A DNA stretch of 64,000 bases from Antedon mediterranea (lineage: Eukaryota; Echinodermata; Crinoidea; Comatulida; Antedonidae). Position numbers and translations under genes: made by a program. Within the stretch, counting starts at the first letter, position 1, and each line of letters starts with the position of its first letter. Shown here piece by piece: positions 57,641 through 64,000 of the stretch. Where the stretch lies: assembly GCF_964355755.1 (NCBI RefSeq), contig NC_092674.1, positions 19,928,001 through 19,992,000 on the forward strand, written 5' to 3'. Under the pieces are notes generated by a model. That model saw only the letters and a program-made list of their open reading frames with translations. It was not told the origin of the DNA and did no database searches.

Positions 57641-59745
57641 AACATCAACATCCACGCATCATTGCTATAAGGCATCACCACATCATAATTACCATCTCCA
57701 CATCAGTGCCTACCATCACCAGATAACCAACACCAAATATACCCATATCATCATTACATCACCAATACCAAATATACCCAAATCATCATAAGCTATACCA
57801 TCTTTACATAGTTAATACCATCTCCATTATTATTGTCTAAAACATCATGATCTTCATCTTCATCGTTATTCACATCTTCGTGGCTATTACCATGGTCATT
57901 CCCGCCATTAACATCGTCATCCGTACCATCATCACCATTACCATCGGCATCTATAGCATCATCACTATTACCATCGTCATATATACCATCATCACCATTA
58001 CCAACGTCATCCGTACCATCATCACCATTACCATCGGCATCTATAGCATCATCACTATTACCATCGTCATTATGGACGTACCATCATCACCATTACCAAC
58101 GTCATCCGTACCATCATCACCATTACCATCGGCATCTATAGCATAATCACTATTACCATCGTCATGTACCATCATCACCATTATCATCGTCTTTCGTACC
58201 ATCATAAACATTACCATCGTCATATGTACCATCATCACCATTACCATCGGCATCTATACCATCATCACCATTACCATCGGCATCTATAGCATCATCACTG
58301 TTACCATCGTCATATGTACCATCATCACCATTACCATCGGCATCTATACCATCATCACCATTACCATCGTCATCTATACCATCATCACCGTTACGATCGT
58401 CATCTATACCATCATCACCATTACCATCGTCATCCGTACCATCATCAACATTACCATCGTCATCCGTACCATCATCACCATTATCATCGTCATCCGTATT
58501 ATCATCGTCATCCGTACCATCATCACCATTACCATCGGCATCTATACCATCATCACCATTACCATCGGCATCTATACCATCATCATCATTACCATCGTCA
58601 TATGTACCATCATCAACATTATCATCGTCATCCGTACCATCATCACCATTAACATCGTCATATATACCATTATCACCATTACGATCGTCATCTATATCAT
58701 CATCACCATTACCATCGTCATATATATCATTATCACCATTACAATCGTCATCTATACCATCATCACCATTACGACCGTCATCTATACCATTATCACCATT
58801 ACCATCGTCATCTATACCATTATCACCATTACCATCGTCATCTATACCATTATCACCATTACCATCGTCATCTATACCATCATCACCATTACGATCGTCA
58901 TCTATACCATTATCACCATTACCATCGTCATCTATACCATTATCACCATTACCATCGTCATCTATACCATTATCACCATTACCATCGTCATCTATACCAT
59001 CATCACCATTACGATCGTCATCTATACCATTATCACCATTACCATCGTCATCTATACCATTATCACCATTACCATCGTCATCTATACCATTATCACCATT
59101 ACGATCGTCATCTATACCATCATTTTTATTTCATATTTTATTTTATATTTCATACTCATCCAACAGCGAGTAACCCGCCAATTACAGGATGGATAAACTA
59201 TTTAATAATTTCACAAGACAAACATATACACAAGATGCTCTACATAAACAAAGACTTATTATTAAGTCTTTGGGAGTGGAGTTGTAAATTGTCATGAGAA
59301 AAAAACCCTGACATCATCACCATTACGATCGTCATCTATACCATTATCACCATTACGATCGTCATCTATATCATCAGCACCATTACCATCGGCATCTATA
59401 CCATCATCACCATTACGATCGTCATCTATATCATCATCACCATTACCATCGGCATCTATACCATCGACACACCATTACCATCGTCATCCGTACCATCATC
59501 AACATTATCATCGTCATCCGTACCATCATCACCATTACGATCGTCATCTATACCGTCATCACCATTACGATCGTCATCTATATCATCAGCACCATTACCA
59601 TCGGCATCTATACCATCACCACCATTACCATCGTCATCCGTACCATCATCAACATTATCATCGTCATCCGTACCATTATCACCATTACGATCGTCATCTA
59701 TACCATTATCACCTTTACGATCGTCATCTATACCATCATATTCAT
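57640..59745. repeat. 30-bp minisatellite of ATC-rich triplets
   Basis: Degenerate CATCA/ACCAT triplets begin near 57640 and become a regular 30-bp unit (ACCATCATCACCATTACCAT then CGTCATCTAT) from about 57850 to 59745, more than 50 copies, interrupted at 59124-59311. Variants CATCGGCATCTAT, CATCGTCATCCGT, and TTACGATCG alternate in patches, with identical runs of several units at 58770-59100, so local homogenisation has occurred. Because the unit is 30 bp and poor in stops, frames stay open; none shows gene-like features. Confidence 0.9.
59124..59311. mobile_element. Retroelement-like insert inside the minisatellite
   Basis: A 188-bp unique segment (TTTTATTTCATATTTTATTT at the left, GAGTAACCCGCCAATTACAG inside, AAAAAAACCCTGA at the right) splits the array. 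The A- or T-rich end and lack of repeats fit a truncated LINE/SINE insertion. CATCAT flanks both ends, but the array itself is full of CATCAT. Confidence 0.5.
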
Positions 59746-60150
59746 CTTAATCTATAACCCTTAAATTACTATCGCAATCCAAACTATAATCATCGATATA
59801 CCATCTTCATTCATCATACACAATTCATACACGTCATTCTGCCCACAATAACTTATCCCAACATCATCAGCAAATTACCATTACATCATCTCTCATCATC
59901 ACCATTTTATTTATATCAAACATGCAACGAAAAGAAAAGCAGATCTATAAACCATGCTGACGAAACTAGAAATATCTCTGATTACAAATACAATAAGCTA
60001 CTGAAAACAGAACCAATATTTCATTTCTACTCAACTTAAGCTTTAGTTGGATGCAAATCACGAGGAAAAGAGACAGATACCTAGTTATAACAAAACTGAA
60101 AAAGATTACTGTCACTATCTATTAAGTATAATATATTCAATGGAACTCAC
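59746..60150. other. Flank of the minisatellite; no features
   Basis: Degenerate CATCA triplets fade out to about 59900, followed by unremarkable AT-rich sequence up to the candidate exon at 60151. Confidence 0.4.
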
Positions 60151-60250
60151 CTTAAAATCAGAGTTAAGAGAGTGAGGCTTAGATTACTCTTGATGTCCAA
60201 GTCGAATCGAACAGTGAGAATTCCAAGACAAGACGTAAAACCTATATATA
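60151..60250 (-). promoter_or_regulatory. Candidate TATA promoter and non-coding first exon
   Basis: On the minus strand TATATATAGG (about 60250-60241) is followed within 30 bp by TTTTACGTCTTGTCTTGG and a GC-balanced segment ending ...ATTTTAAG|GTGAGTTCC, a strong donor at 60150. This layout suits a short untranslated first exon, perhaps of the rhodanese gene, whose first coding exon has an acceptor at about 55659. The link across 4.5 kb is inference. Confidence 0.4.
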
Positions 60251-61571
60251 CTGATCGAATAATCACGTTTAATCTTGTAACTATGGCAATACCAAGTCCC
60301 CGGATCGACTTTGCATTTAAGTTAAGTCGATTGGCTTCAACAAATTAATAAAATGCCAACTTTAACAAATAAAAATCGATCATAAATTAAGTAGTGATAA
60401 CAATATATTGATACCTATTTTAAAAATTAAGCGCCCCACAACGAGACATGGATATATTGAAGCAATGCGAATACAACTAAAAAATACAAAGTTAATAAGT
60501 GAATTAATTAAGAGACACTTTAGAAGTTAAAATAACATAAACAACCAGCATGTAAAATATATTGACATGGTAAAACATAAACAAAATATAGATTATTTAC
60601 AAATAATACAAAATTGAAAAATGTTGGCAGAAGGTTTCCATGGCGAAATCAATATGTTGATATAAAGTTTGTTTGATAAAGAAGAAACTCAACAGTTATT
60701 TTCAGAACATAGGCCTATCGCAAACTTTATATTAACATCTTCTGTTGTTGAAGCTTTCCTTTAAATTCTGTAAACTATGGCATATTTTCCCGTCTGATTA
60801 AAGAAACTTTATTTTTTCTTCTTGGAAAGTTTCATCAACTTCAAATCACAACATAGTTTATCGTAATGAACAATAATAATCCAAAATAATGAGGCAGGAA
60901 AAACAAGTTTTAAAAATGTCGAAAGGTCCTCCACATTGACTAATGTTTCGTGAAATGTATACGGTATTGATTTACGTTCATTAAACTAAACATGTTATAT
61001 ATAATAATAATTTAGTTAATTGGGATTTGATTTGATTATTTTTTATTTGATTTATTTCGATATATAATACCATACATAAAGAAAACAGATACAGAAGAAA
61101 TAACGCAATCATTGGTATGTAGGGAGCTAAATTGAATGCTCATCCTAAGTTTTGGCCAATCGCATCGACAAATAGTTTGATCAATTATAGCAAGGTAATG
61201 GCCTACACGACAATCGAGACAGTTCTATAGGCCTACATACAATTCAAAGTATAAAAGTCATAAAGAATAATTAATTTAATTAGTATCTACTAATACTAAT
61301 AAATAAGGATCGACGAGTCGTAATGAGTACAAACATAATAACAAGGTAGTATTTAAAATTATTCATACTTTTTATTAAACAACAATAATCAGTCGGCCTT
61401 AACAATTGAACAATTAACAGATTCGCATGTATCTATACGTTAAATAGAACACTACAGTAGGCCCCTACTAAAAACTTGAGAATACAATTACGTTACATTA
61501 TTATACAGTATTTCTGAATAATGAATAGATTAAATCCAGGAGCACTGCATTTTCGAATAGTTTAGACCATG

Positions 61572-61634
61572 GATTAAAGAATAGAATATTCTTTAATCCA
61601 TGTTTAAAGAATAGAATATTCTTTAATCCATGTT
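61572..61634. repeat. Tandemly duplicated hairpin
   Basis: ATGGATTAAAGAAT, AGA and ATATTCTTTAATCCAT form a near-perfect hairpin; its right part, AAAGAATAGAATATTCTTTA followed by ATCCATGTTT, is immediately repeated once. Confidence 0.65.
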
Positions 61635-61669
61635 TAGACCTAGCCTCTTGTGGAAAGTAGGTGTGTTAT

Positions 61670-61780
61670 AAAACAAATAATGAATTTATTTCATTTGGTG
61701 AAAGATGAACATTTGTTCTATTTACACTTAATAACATTATTTGTACCATTGCACTCATAAACATTCATTTTATATATTTC
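61670..61780. repeat. Hairpin-type dispersed repeat, copy 3
   Basis: ACAAATAATGAAT on the left, then CATTATTTGTACCATTGCAC and TAAACATTCATT on the right, matching the copies near 19636 and 20490. Confidence 0.4.
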
Positions 61781-63313
61781 ACCTCTGAAAACTCAGCAAA
61801 ATGAATGATATTCAATTTTTCTGGGTACAATATAATGTAAATTTAAAACAACAATAATATTAAACGCTTCTGTTAATTATTACTGGAGCGAGGTTTGTAA
61901 AATAATTGTCTTGTCCCCTAATAAATACTGCGTGGCATATACAACAATCAATCAACAAATAATCAAGGTTTTGTAATCTTTGGTCTAAAATAAATCAAAT
62001 CTACTTATCCGGACAATTATATATACTATTTTTTTTATTTATTTATTTAACGATTTTATTTTGGATCATTATTATTGTATGTTGTTAGGTAATTGTAATT
62101 TTAAATAGTGATATCAAAAGATAATATAAAGATTACAAGCGTTCATTAGTAACAATGTAGTCGTTAAGTGCTTCTCATTTAATATGCGTCACTTGCTGAA
62201 TCTCACACATAATTGTTTTTTTTGCATTGTACAATTGCTTGATCAGTTGCTGTTAGGAAACGAAAAAGTAGAAGTAGCTATAGTGAAATAGAATCTGTGT
62301 GAGTTAATGTAGCCTACTGTTCATATAACTTTCTGTGTTAGCATCTGTCAAAATTAAATTTTGCAGATTTTATAGTACACAAGCATGCATTCTTAAACAC
62401 TAAAAAAACATCAAAAAAGCACAATACAGTAGTAGTAAAATGATAGTAATAAAAAGCAATATTGTGCTTGTTAAATAGTGAAAGAGTGTATTGGTGAAAA
62501 ATAATGCATCCAAAAATTCAAAATGTGCAACAACAAAAAACACAAAAACAACCAATTTAATTTAATCACAATATAAAACTTTATCTTAAAATAATATAAT
62601 GTACTACACCTAATACTAAAATGTATTGCATAGATAAAACGCACGATGTACAGTATTAAAAGTGTATTCAAACACAACACTCATTTTTTTTCATTTCCAC
62701 ATTCTTTCATTCTAATCTATTCACTTCATTAAATTGTTCAATCATGCAATCACAGTCCCACAATATCATTTTGGATATTAATGTAGTACAGTATGGCCAG
62801 GGTTCACAACTCAAGAAAGAGTTAAATGATTTTCATGATCAGTTTTACACAACAGGTTAGAATGTCATAGTAATGTGGAATAATGTTATAATTGGTGTCC
62901 AAATATAAAGCAAATTTTCTTAATTTGATCTTATTTTATATTTTAATTCATGACTTTTTAATGAAAAGACTGCCCAGGCCTGAAAAATATTATAGTAATA
63001 AAATCCATGATTTTCCAGGTTTCCAATGACATGTAGAACCCTGTAGACATCATACTTCACAAAAATATCAAACAAATAAAATACTAAACTTTCTTTAACA
63101 GTAAACATCAAATTTAAAAAATAACCTAGCAACTAATTCTTCACTCTATTTACATAATACTGTACATAGCTCAATTCATATTTACATGCTCCATTACCAT
63201 AATGTCTGACATCATTTTATACAAAGTATATCCCTCTATACACATTTCCTATCATCGTATACATCATCATGAACTCATACAATTCATATAGCACACTCAA
63301 ATCACACAACAAT

Positions 63314-63701
63314 TTAATTACATTGTACATGTATATTATTCACACTATTTACTTTGCATGGTACTGCATGTGACACACCAACCTCTGTCTTCTGTAGGTC
63401 TTCAGAATCATAAAGATTTTCAACATCTTCAATAGCAAGTTTCTTCCCAGTTCTTCTATCCCCACCCCCTCCCTTATTCCCAACACTCTTTTCACTTCTT
63501 TCCAACTCAGTCCCTTTCTTTTGGTCTCTATCTGATTCTTTACCAGTCTTTATTTGAAACAAACTCTTTTCAAATGCCATAATGCAATGTAGGTTACCGC
63601 CAGTTTTCTTTGTATTTCGCATTTGTTTGCCAAGATGCACTTTTCTAATGTTGATAAATTCTGGAGACTGGCAATTAACATCTGCAGAAATGTCTTCCCA
63701 T
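63314..63701 (-). CDS. Possible last exon of an unidentified minus-strand gene
   Basis: A 129-codon open stretch after a plausible acceptor (TTATTGTGCAG) ending at TAA. The conceptual protein begins WEDISADVNCQSPEF and INIRKVHLGKQMRNTKKTGG, then becomes highly charged (KTGKESDRDQKKGTELERSE, GNKGGGGDRRTGKK) and ends in an acidic segment (IEDVENLYDSEDLQ). The frame is unusually long for this AT-rich DNA and the composition is protein-like, but I recognise no domain. The upstream exons would lie beyond 64,000. Confidence 0.4.
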
Positions 63702-64000
63702 CTGCACAATAAAAAAAGCAAAAAAATGCCATAAAACACAACTTAAAACAGTAATTCAAATGTAAATCTAATGTGTGAAAATGTGAAGAACTTCTGATCT
63801 ACAAGGCTACACGTAATGAAAAACAGGCTATAAAGTTCATCACAAATACTTAAGTTAGCCCATATGTATCTACTGCCTGGCATAAATTCATTTCCATAAA
63901 AATACATAACATTGTGTGCTTTATCATACAGATATTGACTGCATAGGTGTATTATAACATTTGAGATCCCTTGAGGGAATTACATTTTTTTTCGAGGGAT
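63702..64000 (-). other. Probable intron upstream of the 63.3-kb exon
   Basis: AT-rich sequence; nothing recognised to the window edge. Confidence 0.3.

Larger units (their letters stand above)
60251..63313. other. Gene-poor intergenic DNA
   Basis: No supported gene. It includes a duplicated palindrome at 61570-61640 and a MITE-like copy at 61670-61780. Long AT-rich runs elsewhere. Confidence 0.5.

Noticed and set aside
58314-58652. 112-codon His/Tyr-rich open frame that could suggest a metal-binding repeat protein
   Set aside because: It is a translation of the 30-bp minisatellite; other frames are equally open and no splice or promoter context supports it.

Overview
The window is eukaryotic nuclear DNA: AT-rich, with interrupted genes (GT-AG introns in the frames I checked), long gene-poor stretches and many transposable elements. 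A YAP-type Hippo co-activator with two WW domains, an RTE-like LINE remnant, a Ty3/gypsy pol remnant, tRNA-derived SINEs and many copies of the palindrome AGGCCT point to a marine invertebrate, probably a deuterostome and perhaps an echinoderm. The species assignment is inference only.

Layout. 1-11.9 kb: the 3' part of a plus-strand YAP1/Yorkie gene (four coding exons; the exon for the TEAD-binding region lies upstream of the window), with a terminal-inverted-repeat (TIR) element and a SINE fragment in the first intron. 12-20.7 kb: gene-poor. 20.8-23.2 kb: a decayed minus-strand LINE. 26.1-29.0 kb: a large foldback made of 97-bp units in opposite orientation on the two arms. 29.4-31.6 kb: a second TIR element with an 8-bp target duplication, carrying a nested MITE. 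31.6-32.4 kb: a Ty3/gypsy remnant. 33.3-34.1 kb: LIPT2, the mitochondrial octanoyltransferase, in two coding exons. 34.3-44.5 kb: a tandem array of about 10 kb with a three-level hierarchy (32 bp, 64 bp, about 1.85 kb). 44.8-46.8 kb: two SINEs, one split by a 1.1-kb TIR element. 47.1-52.5 kb: a minus-strand nine-exon gene of unknown identity (407 aa) with a Gln/Pro-rich tail. 54.3-55.6 kb (promoter possibly at 60.2 kb): a small single-domain rhodanese gene on the minus strand. 57.8-59.7 kb: a 30-bp minisatellite. 63.3-63.7 kb: a possible last exon of another minus-strand gene.

The recognised genes do not form one pathway: YAP1 is Hippo signalling, LIPT2 is lipoate synthesis, and the rhodanese acts in sulfur transfer. 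The most striking content is non-coding: the hierarchical satellite beside LIPT2, and four unrelated TIR/foldback elements whose inverted termini are themselves short tandem arrays. No computation was possible; all coordinates and periods were counted by hand and may be off by a few bases.
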